Source: Alphaproteobacteria bacterium (GTDB lineage Bacteria > Pseudomonadota > Alphaproteobacteria > Geminicoccales > Geminicoccaceae). From it: a stretch of 12,369 nt of DNA. This document shows positions 6,651-12,369 of this stretch, one piece after another. Location: the NCBI GenBank assembly GCA_026982585.1, contig JALSGW010000298.1, positions 1-12,369 on the forward strand, in the 5' to 3' direction. A program made the translations under genes and the position numbers. The notes under the pieces are model-generated. The model saw only the letters and a program-made list of their open reading frames with translations, was not told the origin of the DNA and did no database searches. Position 1 is the stretch's first letter. Each line of letters opens with the position of its first letter.

Positions 6651-7607
6651 ATGCTGCGCGCGCTGCTCCGCCGTCTGGTGCAGTCGCTGGCGCTGCTCCT
6701 GGTGCTGTCCTTCGCCATCTACGGGTTGATGGGGCTGATGCCGGGCGATCCCATCGACCTCATGATCGCCGCCGATCCCCGCATCACCAGCGCCGATGCC
6801 GCCCGCCTCAAGGCCCTCTACGGTCTCGACCGGCCGCTGCTCGAGCGTTACGGCGCCTGGCTCAAGGCCGCGCTGGCCGGCGATCTCGGCTACTCCCGGC
6901 TCTACGGCCGGCCGGTGCTGGAGGTGATGGTGCCGAGGCTCGTCAACACCCTGTGGCTGATGGGGCCGAGCCTGGTCCTGGCGCTCGCCCTCGCCGTGTT
7001 GGGCGGTGTGCTCGCCGCCCGCCATCCCGGCGGGCGTCTCGACGCCGCCCTCAACCTCCTCGCCTTCGCCGCCTTCTCCGTTCCCTCCTTCTGGCTCGCC
7101 CTGCTCTTGATCCTGTTGTTCGCGGTGGAGCTCGGCTGGCTTCCTCCGGGCGGTGTGGCGAGCGTGGGCGACGGCGGGCTCTGGGACCGGGTGCGGCACC
7201 TGGTGCTGCCGGTTTTGACCTTGACCTTGTTGTCGGTGGGGACCTTCCTGCGCTTCACCCGGGCGGCCCTGATCGAGGTGCTCGGCGAGGATTTCATGCG
7301 CACGGCGCGCGCCAAGGGCTGTTCGCGGGCGGCCCAGCTCTGGGTGCACGCCCTGCCGCATGCGCTCCTTTCCCTGATCACCGTGGCGGCGCTCCACTTC
7401 GGGGCCCTGCTCTCGGGCGCGCTGGTGGTGGAGACGGTGTTCGCCTATGCCGGCATGGGCAAACTCATCTACGACGCCATCCTCGGCAACGACTACAATC
7501 TGGCGCTGGCGGCCCTGATGCTGGGCGCGCTGCTCACCCTTTGCGCCAACCTCCTCGCCGATCTCCTCTACCTGCGGCTCGACCCGCGCATCCGCGAGGG
7601 GGTCTAG
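6651..7607 (+). CDS. ABC transporter permease, DppB/OppB type
   Basis: Inner-membrane permease of 318 residues, from the peptide/opine/nickel uptake family. It has a first transmembrane segment near the N-terminus (SLALLLVLSFAIYGLMGLMPG, interrupted by the family's PGDP at the end), a periplasmic section with LKALYGLDRPLLERYGAWL, and about five further segments. The cytoplasmic EAA loop that docks on the ATPase reads EDFMRTARAKGCSRAAQLW. The C-terminus ends in LRLDPRIREGV, typical of the family. The ATG at 6651 follows GAGGGGG; a GTG at 6630 inside purN is less likely. Substrate cannot be told from the permease alone: peptides, nickel and other small solutes are all known for this family. No ATPase or binding protein is encoded in the window. 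Confidence 0.92.
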   Translation: MLRALLRRLVQSLALLLVLSFAIYGLMGLMPGDPIDLMIAADPRITSADAARLKALYGLDRPLLERYGAWLKAALAGDLGYSRLYGRPVLEVMVPRLVNTLWLMGPSLVLALALAVLGGVLAARHPGGRLDAALNLLAFAAFSVPSFWLALLLILLFAVELGWLPPGGVASVGDGGLWDRVRHLVLPVLTLTLLSVGTFLRFTRAALIEVLGEDFMRTARAKGCSRAAQLWVHALPHALLSLITVAALHFGALLSGALVVETVFAYAGMGKLIYDAILGNDYNLALAALMLGALLTLCANLLADLLYLRLDPRIREGV

Positions 7608-7609
7608 CC

Positions 7610-8527
7610 GTGGCCGGGCAGGCTGGTGCACGCGGCCTCTGGCGGCGTCTTTGGCGCCATCGCCGGGCGCGGGTGAGCCTCGGCGTGCTGGTGGTGCTGG
7701 CCGCGGCCTGTGCCGTCGGACCGGCGCTCGCCCGGGCGTTCGGCATCGATCCGGCGGCGATGGACCTTTTGGCGCGGCTCGAGGGGCCGAGCCTCGCCCA
7801 TCCCCTCGGCACCGACGAACTGGGGCGCGATCTTTTGCTCAGGCTGCTCGACGCCGGTCGGGTGTCCCTGGCGGTGGGCGTGGGCGGGGCGCTCCTGGCG
7901 GCCGCCTTCGGCACCCTCTTCGGGGTGCTGGCGGGCTGGTTCGGAGGCCGCCTGGACGCGCTCGTGATGCGCCTTACCGATGCGGTGCTGGCGTTGCCGC
8001 TTTTGCCGCTGTTGCTGGTGCTGGCGGCGGTGGATCTGGACAAGCTCGGCCTCGGCGGGCTTGCCGGGGACGAGGCGCTGTGGAGTGCTCTTCGGATCGT
8101 GGTGATCGTCGCCCTGTTCGGCTGGACCACCACCGCACGGCTGGCGCGCGCCGCCACCTTGAGCGTGAGGGAGCGGGAGTATGTGCTGGCGGCCCGCGCG
8201 CTGGGCGCGCGCACCCCGCGCATCCTGCTGCGGCACGTGCTGCCGAATGTGGCCTCGCCGCTCGTGGTGGCCGCCACCCTGTCGGTGGGCCAGGTGGTGC
8301 TGGCGGAATCGGTGCTGAGCTTCCTCGGCCTCGGCATCCAGCCGCCGCTCGCGAGCTGGGGCACCATGCTGACGGGGGCCCAGGAGCGGCTGTTCGACGC
8401 GCCGATGCTGGCGCTGTGGCCCGGGCTTTTGATCTTCCTCACCGTGCTGTGCTTCAATCTGCTCGGGGACGGCCTGCAGGAGGCCTTGGATCCGCGGGGC
8501 GCGCATGCGCTGCGGCGCGCCCAGTGA
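7610..8527 (+). CDS. ABC transporter permease, DppC/OppC type
   Basis: Partner inner-membrane permease of 305 residues. After an Arg-rich cytoplasmic N-terminus there is one transmembrane segment (SLGVLVVLAAACAVGPALA). The family hallmark HPLGTDELGRDLLLRLL follows, then RVSLAVGVGGALLAAAFGTLFG-type membrane helices. The EAA loop is REREYVLAARALGARTPRIL followed by RHVLPN. The end is GDGLQEALDPRG, as in DppC/OppC. The GTG at 7610 lies 2 bases after the stop of the first permease gene with GAGGGGG upstream; the longer open frame back to 6953 is only an overlap with that gene. The two permeases would form the usual heterodimer. cutA follows after 22 bases. Confidence 0.92.
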   Translation: MAGQAGARGLWRRLWRHRRARVSLGVLVVLAAACAVGPALARAFGIDPAAMDLLARLEGPSLAHPLGTDELGRDLLLRLLDAGRVSLAVGVGGALLAAAFGTLFGVLAGWFGGRLDALVMRLTDAVLALPLLPLLLVLAAVDLDKLGLGGLAGDEALWSALRIVVIVALFGWTTTARLARAATLSVREREYVLAARALGARTPRILLRHVLPNVASPLVVAATLSVGQVVLAESVLSFLGLGIQPPLASWGTMLTGAQERLFDAPMLALWPGLLIFLTVLCFNLLGDGLQEALDPRGAHALRRAQ

Positions 8528-8549
8528 CACGGAGCGGCTGGAGGGGCGG

Positions 8550-8879
8550 ATGGAAGCGTGTCTCGGCTACATCACCTGCGGCTCCCGGGAGGAGGCCGAA
8601 CGCATCGCCCGGGCGCTGCTCGAGAAGCGTCTGATCGCCTGCGCCAACATCCTCGACGGGCTCCTTTCGCTGTACCGCTGGGAAGGGGAGCTGGCCCGGG
8701 ATCGGGAGGCGCTCCTCTTGGTCAAGACCCGACGGCCGCTCGTGGACGAGGTGATCCGCACGGTGCGGGCGCAGCACAGCTACGAGTGCCCGTGCATCAC
8801 CTTCCTGCCGCTGGTGGCGGGCGACGCCGCCTATCTGGCCTGGGTCGACCAGGAGACGGGAGGCGAGGGCAGGGGGTGA
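8550..8879 (+). CDS. cutA: CutA family divalent-cation tolerance protein
   Basis: Small trimeric cytosolic protein of 109 residues, the usual size. It has the family pattern: Tyr-x-Thr-Cys near the start (GYITC), EEAERIARALLEKRLIACANI (15-35), SLYRWEGEL (40-48), LLLVKT (55-60), and the C-terminal core with HSYECP (76-81) and YLAWVDQE (95-102). CutA was linked to copper tolerance in E. coli, but its biochemical role remains unsettled, so a metal function here is family knowledge only. The ATG at 8550 has GGAGGGG upstream and directly begins the conserved fold. It is the last gene of the purM block and converges on rmuC with 10 bases between the stops. Confidence 0.95.
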   Translation: MEACLGYITCGSREEAERIARALLEKRLIACANILDGLLSLYRWEGELARDREALLLVKTRRPLVDEVIRTVRAQHSYECPCITFLPLVAGDAAYLAWVDQETGGEGRG

Positions 8880-8889
8880 GGGATCGGGT

Positions 8890-10215
8890 TCAGGCCGGCT
8901 CGCCGCTCGCCCTGGGGCGCGCCTCCTCCTCGCCGGGCGGGGCTGGAAGCTCCGGCGCCTGCAGGACGCGCGGCTGGCTCTCGAGCTGGGACAGGGGCGC
9001 AAGGGGCGCACTTGCGGCGATGCCCAGTTGCTCGAAACGGCGCGCCTGGGGCAGCACCCGCCCCTCGAGCGAGCCCGCCGCCTCGTTGTACTTCCGCACC
9101 GCCCGGCCGAGGGCGCGGCCGAGCTCCTGCATGTGGTCGAGGAAGCGGGCGATGCGCTCGTAGAGGTCCTGGCCCAGGTTCGCCACCTGCTGGGCGCTTT
9201 CGGCGAGCTTCTCCTGCTGCCAGCCGTAGGCGATCGCCTTCATGAGGGCGACGAAGGTGGAGGGGGTGGTGATGAGCACCTTCTGTTTGAGGGCGTCCTC
9301 GAACAGGGCGGGGTCCTGTTCCACGGCGGCGGCATAAAAGGCCTCGCCGGGGATGAACATCACCACGAAGTCCGGCGCCTCGCTGAACTGGGTCCAGTAG
9401 GCCTTGCTCGCGAGCTGGCGCACGTGCTGGCGCAGCTGCTGGGCATGGCGGGCGAAGGCGGCGCGGCGCTGCTCCTCGTCCGCCGCCTCGATGGCGGCGA
9501 GATAGGCGTCGAGCGGGGTCTTGACGTCCACCACCACCGTCTTGCCGCCGGGAAGGCGCACGATGGCGTCGGGGCGCAGCCGCCCCTCGCTCCCCTCGAC
9601 GGCGGGCTGGCTCGTGAAGTCCACATGCTCGCTCATGCCCGCGAGCTCGACCACGTTGCGCAGCTGGTACTCGCCCCAGCGGCCGCGCACCTGCGGCCGC
9701 CTGAGCGCCTCGATGAGGGAGCGGGTGTGGCGCTCGAGCTTCTGGTGGCTGTCGGCGAGCATGCGCACCTGCTCGAGCACCGCCCGATAGGCGCCCTCGC
9801 GGGCCTTTTCGATGCCGTCCACGGTGTTCTTGAACCGTTCCAGATTCTCGGCGAGCGGGCGCACCAGCTGTTCGATCTCCCGCTTGCGGGCCTCGAGCGC
9901 CTGGTCCGCCTGCTGGTGGTGGAGCCGGAAGCGCTCCGAGACCAGCTCCAGGAACTTGGCGCTGTTGTGCTGCAGGATGTCGTCGGCGAGCGCCTTGAAC
10001 TTGGTCTCGAGCTCCCGCAGCCGTTCCTCGTGGGCGCGCCGATGATTCTGCAGCTCGGTGCGCAGGCTGGTGGATTCCACCAAAAGCTCCTCCCGCTCGT
10101 CCCGCACCTTGACCAGCTCGGCGCGCAGCGGCCGCACCCGCCACCACCACAGGAGCACAGCACCCGCGACCAGGCCGAGCAGGAAGGGGATCAGCGGCAC
10201 CGGCAGCTCCGCCAT
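8890..10215 (-). CDS. rmuC: RmuC family DNA recombination protein
   Basis: Predicted membrane-anchored protein of 441 residues. One hydrophobic segment (about 8-25) is followed by a long charged coiled coil (about 30-170) and then the RmuC domain (about 175-390). The domain opens with RGRWGEYQLRNVVE. It holds RPDAIVRLPGGKTVVVDVKT (214-233), in which Asp216, Asp230 and Lys232 match the PD-(D/E)xK nuclease-like core of the family. Downstream are DFVVMFIPGEAFYAAA and ITTPSTFVALMKAIAYGW, also typical. RmuC limits inversion at short inverted repeats in E. coli; its enzymatic action is not firmly established. The C-terminal 50 residues are a low-complexity Ala/Pro/Glu tail. GGAGGCGGAG precedes the ATG, and the start is 12 bases after the bfr stop, so the two are probably co-transcribed. 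Confidence 0.95.
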   Translation of the reverse strand: MAELPVPLIPFLLGLVAGAVLLWWWRVRPLRAELVKVRDEREELLVESTSLRTELQNHRRAHEERLRELETKFKALADDILQHNSAKFLELVSERFRLHHQQADQALEARKREIEQLVRPLAENLERFKNTVDGIEKAREGAYRAVLEQVRMLADSHQKLERHTRSLIEALRRPQVRGRWGEYQLRNVVELAGMSEHVDFTSQPAVEGSEGRLRPDAIVRLPGGKTVVVDVKTPLDAYLAAIEAADEEQRRAAFARHAQQLRQHVRQLASKAYWTQFSEAPDFVVMFIPGEAFYAAAVEQDPALFEDALKQKVLITTPSTFVALMKAIAYGWQQEKLAESAQQVANLGQDLYERIARFLDHMQELGRALGRAVRKYNEAAGSLEGRVLPQARRFEQLGIAASAPLAPLSQLESQPRVLQAPELPAPPGEEEARPRASGEPA

Positions 10216-10227
10216 CGCTCCGCCTCC

Positions 10228-10722
10228 TCACTCCTCGAGGGGAAAGTCGCCGAGCATGGACTGGGTGTAGCGGGCGAGGCCGATGCTGGCGATGAGCTCG
10301 AGCTCGGTCTCGAGATGATGGGCGTGTTCCTCCTCGTCCGCGAGCAGCGCCCGCATGAGATCGCGGCTCACATAGTCCCGCTCCCGCTCGCACAGGGCCA
10401 CCACCTCGCGGTAGTAGGACACCGCCTCGCGCTCGAGCGCCAGATCGCCCTCGATGGCGCTCTTGAGGTCGCGCCCGATCTGCAGCCGTTCCGGGGGATC
10501 GAGGCGGGGCTCGCCGTCCAGCATCAGGATGCGCTGGATCAGCCGGTCGGCGTGGTCCATCTCGACCCGCGCCTCCCGCATTTCCTTGCGCCCGCGCTTG
10601 ACGAGCCCCCAATGGTCCATCATGCGGGCGTGCAGCACATACTGGTTGATGGCGGCGAGTTCCATGCGCAGGGCGCGGTTGAGGGCCTCCAACACCTGGG
10701 GATGACCTTTCAGGGATGTCAT
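10228..10722 (-). CDS. bfr: Bacterioferritin
   Basis: Iron-storage subunit of 164 residues that assembles into a 24-mer shell and oxidises Fe(II) at a di-iron centre. All ferroxidase ligands of the family are in place: Glu21, Glu54, His57, Glu97, Glu130 and His133. Met55, equivalent to the haem ligand Met52 of E. coli Bfr, is also kept. Family stretches include AINQYVLHARM (24-34), ADRLIQRILMLDGEP (58-72) and DYVSRDLM (116-123). The ATG at 10722 has AAGGAG about 11 bases upstream; a longer frame to 10764 adds a basic stretch without homology. It is first in a two-gene unit with rmuC and diverges from rplU. Expression is probably iron-responsive, but no known iron box is clear upstream. Confidence 0.96.
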   Translation of the reverse strand: MTSLKGHPQVLEALNRALRMELAAINQYVLHARMMDHWGLVKRGRKEMREARVEMDHADRLIQRILMLDGEPRLDPPERLQIGRDLKSAIEGDLALEREAVSYYREVVALCERERDYVSRDLMRALLADEEEHAHHLETELELIASIGLARYTQSMLGDFPLEE

Positions 10723-10745
10723 GGATGCGGCGCTCCTTGGATGGC

Positions 10746-10790
10746 GAGACAATCTCGGCTCCATATGGCGGGCCGCCGGGCGCGGATCCA
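10746..10790 (-). promoter_or_regulatory. Possible bfr promoter with a small palindrome
   Basis: Reading the minus strand, CATATG (10762-10767) could be a -10 element. TGGATC, 17 bases upstream at 10785-10790, would be a poor -35. GAGACAATCTC at 10746-10756 is a palindrome with 4-base arms and a 3-base centre. It lies where transcription would start, a position suited to an operator. It does not match the ICE or Fur consensus that I know. The assignment is tentative. Confidence 0.25.
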
Positions 10791-10813
10791 GGGTCGGCGC
10801 CGGAGCGGCTTGG

Positions 10814-10841
10814 TTGACAGCATCGGGACCGCGCCTATATA
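10814..10841 (+). promoter_or_regulatory. Sigma70-type promoter of rplU-rpmA
   Basis: A perfect -35 hexamer TTGACA at 10814-10819 is followed after 16 bases by TATATA at 10836-10841. ATATAG, one base later, gives a 17-base spacer. This AT-rich island stands out against the surrounding GC-rich DNA. It is correctly oriented about 58 bases before the rplU start, as expected for a strongly expressed ribosomal protein operon. Confidence 0.8.
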
Positions 10842-10851
10842 GGCCGCGTCT

Positions 10852-10866
10852 GCGGGCGCCGCCCGC
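10852..10866 (+). promoter_or_regulatory. Hairpin at the start of the rplU leader
   Basis: GCGGGC (10852-10857), GCC loop and GCCCGC (10861-10866) form a perfect 6-bp GC-only stem with a 3-base loop. It lies at or within a few bases of the predicted 5' end of the rplU transcript. It could stabilise the mRNA or be part of an autoregulatory L21 leader. It does not resemble a terminator because no T-tract follows. Confidence 0.4.
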
Positions 10867-10898
10867 GCTTCGGATCCCGGTTCACCAGGCGGCCATCC

Positions 10899-11249
10899 AT
10901 GTACGCAGTCATCCGCACCGGCGGCAAACAATACCGCGTGGCTCCGCGGGACGTGCTCCGCATCGAGAAGATCGAGGCCGAGCCGGCGAGCACCGTCACC
11001 TTCGAGGAGGTGCTGCTGGTTGTGGACGGCGAGCGCCTTGAGGTGGGGCGGCCGCTCGTCGAGGGGGCGCGGGTGCGGGCTGTGGTGCTGGAGCAGATCA
11101 AGGGGCCCAAGATCATCGTCTTCAAGAAGAAGCGGCGCAAGAACTACCGCCGCAAGAAGGGCCACCGGCAGCAGCTTACGGTGGTGCGGATCGAGGACAT
11201 CGCGCTCGCCGACGCGGCCCAGTCCGAAGGAGGGGATCATGGCGCATAA
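10899..11249 (+). CDS. rplU: 50S ribosomal protein L21
   Basis: A 116-residue ribosomal protein that binds 23S rRNA. The N-terminus MYAVIRTGGKQYRV is diagnostic. The basic segment KIIVFKKKRRKNYRRKKGHR (70-89) and the following QQLTVVRIEDI are also typical of the family. A short acidic tail (ADAAQSEGGDHGA) extends beyond the conserved core. AGGCGG at 10887-10892 is a moderate ribosome binding site 6 bases before the ATG. The 3' end overlaps rpmA by 11 bases, which suggests translational coupling of the two ribosomal proteins. Confidence 0.98.
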   Translation: MYAVIRTGGKQYRVAPRDVLRIEKIEAEPASTVTFEEVLLVVDGERLEVGRPLVEGARVRAVVLEQIKGPKIIVFKKKRRKNYRRKKGHRQQLTVVRIEDIALADAAQSEGGDHGA

Positions 11250-11505
11250 GAAGGCCGGCGGCAGTTCGCGCAACGGCCGCGATTCCCCCGGCAAGCGGCT
11301 CGGGGTCAAGATCTTCGGCGGCCAGCGGGTGATTCCCGGCAACATCATCGTCCGCCAGCGCGGCACGCGCTTTCATCCCGGCAAGGGTGTCGGCATGGGC
11401 CGCGATCACACCCTGTTCGCCCTGGTTCCCGGCCAGGTGCAGTTCCGCCGCCGCTACGGACGCACCTACGTGCATGTGGTGCCGAGCGGCGAGGCCGGGA
11501 GCTAG
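11239..11505 (+). CDS. rpmA: 50S ribosomal protein L27
   Basis: An 88-residue ribosomal protein whose N-terminal tail reaches the peptidyl-transferase centre. It starts directly with MAHKKAGGSSRNGRDS, so it lacks the cleaved N-terminal extension found in Firmicutes. The core GGQRVIPGNIIVRQRGT (27-43) and GVGMGRDHTLFAL follow the family. AAGGAGGGG lies just before the ATG, inside the end of rplU. It forms the conserved rplU-rpmA-obgE order. Confidence 0.98.
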   Translation: MAHKKAGGSSRNGRDSPGKRLGVKIFGGQRVIPGNIIVRQRGTRFHPGKGVGMGRDHTLFALVPGQVQFRRRYGRTYVHVVPSGEAGS

Positions 11506-11532
11506 GCGGGCCGCACAGCGGGACCGGGAGGA

Positions 11533-11558
11533 GGGAAGGCCCGGGCCTTCCCTTTTTT
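11533..11558 (+). terminator. Intrinsic terminator/attenuator between rpmA and obgE
   Basis: GGGAAGGCC (11533-11541) and GGCCTTCCC (11544-11552) form a 20-base perfect palindrome that folds as an 8-bp stem with a CCGG loop. Six T residues (11553-11558) follow at once. This is a textbook Rho-independent terminator. It ends only 7 bases before the obgE start codon, so it may act as a partial terminator or attenuator that sets the ratio of ribosomal-protein to GTPase mRNA. Confidence 0.85.
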
Positions 11559-11565
11559 CATCGCC

Positions 11566-12369
11566 ATGCGCTTCGTCGATGCGGTCAAGATCTGGGTCGA
11601 GGGCGGTGCCGGCGGCGCCGGCTGCGTGAGCTTCCGGCGCGAACGCTTCCGGCCCAAGGGCGGTCCCGACGGCGGCGACGGCGGACGCGGCGGCTGCGTG
11701 CGCCTTCGGGCCGACCTGAGCCTCAACACCCTGATCGACTTCCGCTACCAGCAGCACTTCCGGGCCCAGCGGGGCGGCCACGGCATGGGCAAGAACCGTT
11801 CGGGTCGCGCCGGCGAGGATCTCTTGTTGCGGGTGCCGGTGGGAACCCAGGTGTTCGCCGAGGACGGCGTCACCCTGCTCTGCGATCTCGCCACGGAAGG
11901 CGCGGAGTTCGTGGCGGCGCGGGGCGGGCGCGGCGGGCGCGGCAACGCCCGCTTCAAGAGCCCCACCCAGCGCACGCCCAGGCGGGCGGATCCCGGCGAG
12001 CCGGGGGAGAAGCGCTGGATCTGGCTCAAGCTCAAACTGCTCGCCGATGTGGGGCTCGTGGGCCTGCCCAACGCCGGCAAGTCCACCCTGCTCGGGGCCA
12101 TCAGCCGCGCACGGCCCAAGATCGCCCCCTATCCCTTCACCACCCTCCACCCCAAGCTCGGCACCGTGGAGCGGGACGAGCTGCGGCTGGTGGTGGCCGA
12201 CCTGCCCGGGCTGATCGCCGGCGCACACCGCGGCGCCGGGCTCGGCCACCGGTTCCTCGCCCACATCGAACGCTGCGCGTTGCTGCTCCACCTGGTGGAT
12301 GCCGGCCTGGACGATGTGGTGGAATGCTACCGGGCGGTGCGCCGGGAGCTCGCTCTCTACCGGCGGGAG
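11566..12369 (+). CDS. obgE: Obg/CgtA family ribosome-associated GTPase, 3' end beyond the window
   Basis: The first 268 residues of the GTPase that binds the 50S subunit and links ribosome assembly with growth and stress control. The glycine-rich Obg fold is present from residue 1: MRFVDAVKIWVEGGAGG, GCVSFRRERF, KGGPDGGDGGRGG (31-43), then ARGGRGGRGNARFKSPTQR (118-136). The G domain begins with the P-loop GLPNAGKS (166-173), switch I YPFTTLHPKLG (189-199) and G3 DLPGLIAGA (212-220). The G4 NKxD motif and C-terminus are outside the window. No alternative start exists between the T-tract and 11566, and the ATG matches the family N-terminus. There is no Shine-Dalgarno in the 13 bases after the hairpin; GGGAGGAGGG lies just before it at 11526-11535. 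Confidence 0.97.
   Translation, partial: MRFVDAVKIWVEGGAGGAGCVSFRRERFRPKGGPDGGDGGRGGCVRLRADLSLNTLIDFRYQQHFRAQRGGHGMGKNRSGRAGEDLLLRVPVGTQVFAEDGVTLLCDLATEGAEFVAARGGRGGRGNARFKSPTQRTPRRADPGEPGEKRWIWLKLKLLADVGLVGLPNAGKSTLLGAISRARPKIAPYPFTTLHPKLGTVERDELRLVVADLPGLIAGAHRGAGLGHRFLAHIERCALLLHLVDAGLDDVVECYRAVRRELALYRRE

Noticed and set aside
6953..7609. N-terminal extension of the second permease frame
   Set aside because: It overlaps the first permease in another frame, and its translation is Arg/Pro-rich. The GTG at 7610 has GAGGGGG upstream and begins the normal DppC N-terminus.
6291..7631. A 446-codon minus-strand open frame opposite purN and the first permease
   Set aside because: Its product is a His/Gln/Glu/Arg-rich low-complexity chain, typical of an antisense frame of GC-rich membrane-protein genes. 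purN and the permease carry full family motifs.
8860..8910. Bidirectional terminator between cutA and rmuC
   Set aside because: The stops are only 10 bases apart, and I found no stem with a flanking T-tract on either strand. How the two convergent transcripts end is not visible.
9028..10842. A 604-codon plus-strand open frame opposite rmuC and bfr
   Set aside because: It is the antisense shadow of two well-supported genes. High GC content removes stop codons from that frame, and the translation resembles no family.
1..12369. CRISPR arrays, insertion sequences, prophage or tRNA/rRNA genes
   Set aside because: No regularly spaced repeats, transposase or integrase motifs, terminal inverted repeats or tRNA-like cloverleaf were seen on either strand by eye.

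Overview
This window is a very GC-rich (roughly 70% or more), gene-dense piece of bacterial chromosome. The organism is most likely an alphaproteobacterium. That rests on family resemblance read by eye: the L27 N-terminus (MAHKKAGGSSRNGRDS), the Lys/Arg-rich L21 tail, the PurN C-terminal half, and a TadD-type lipoprotein. It also rests on the clustering of purMN with an hda-type gene and a DUF2066 gene. The order or genus cannot be given from this sequence alone.

Layout. (1) 1-312 holds no gene that can be supported. (2) 313-4827 is a five-gene minus-strand block. In transcription order it reads DUF2066 envelope protein, CDP-alcohol phosphatidyltransferase, Hda-like DnaA regulator, atypical short-chain dehydrogenase, and TadD-like TPR lipoprotein with a C-terminal SPOR domain. 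Spacings are short or overlapping except for a 44-base gap before the last gene. (3) An 80-base divergent spacer (4828-4907) leads to a plus-strand block: purM, purN, a DppB/OppB-type permease, a DppC/OppC-type permease and cutA (4908-8879). (4) Converging on cutA with only 10 bases between is a minus-strand bfr-rmuC pair (8890-10722). (5) A 176-base divergent region carries a good sigma70-like promoter for rplU-rpmA. An intrinsic-terminator-like hairpin follows rpmA, and obgE begins 7 bases after its T-tract and runs off the right edge.

How the genes relate. Most are housekeeping: two steps of de novo purine synthesis, replication-initiation control, phospholipid head-group transfer, iron storage, genome stability, two 50S proteins and a ribosome-associated GTPase. 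The accessory-looking parts are the orphan pair of oligopeptide/nickel-type permeases inside the pur-cutA block, the TadD-SPOR fusion, and the dehydrogenase that lacks the catalytic Tyr and Lys. I see no CRISPR array, transposase, phage gene, tRNA or rRNA. I found no clear undescribed defence or biosynthetic system. The best leads are the hairpin placed between a possible Shine-Dalgarno and the obgE start, the TadD-SPOR fusion, the non-canonical SDR and the orphan permeases.
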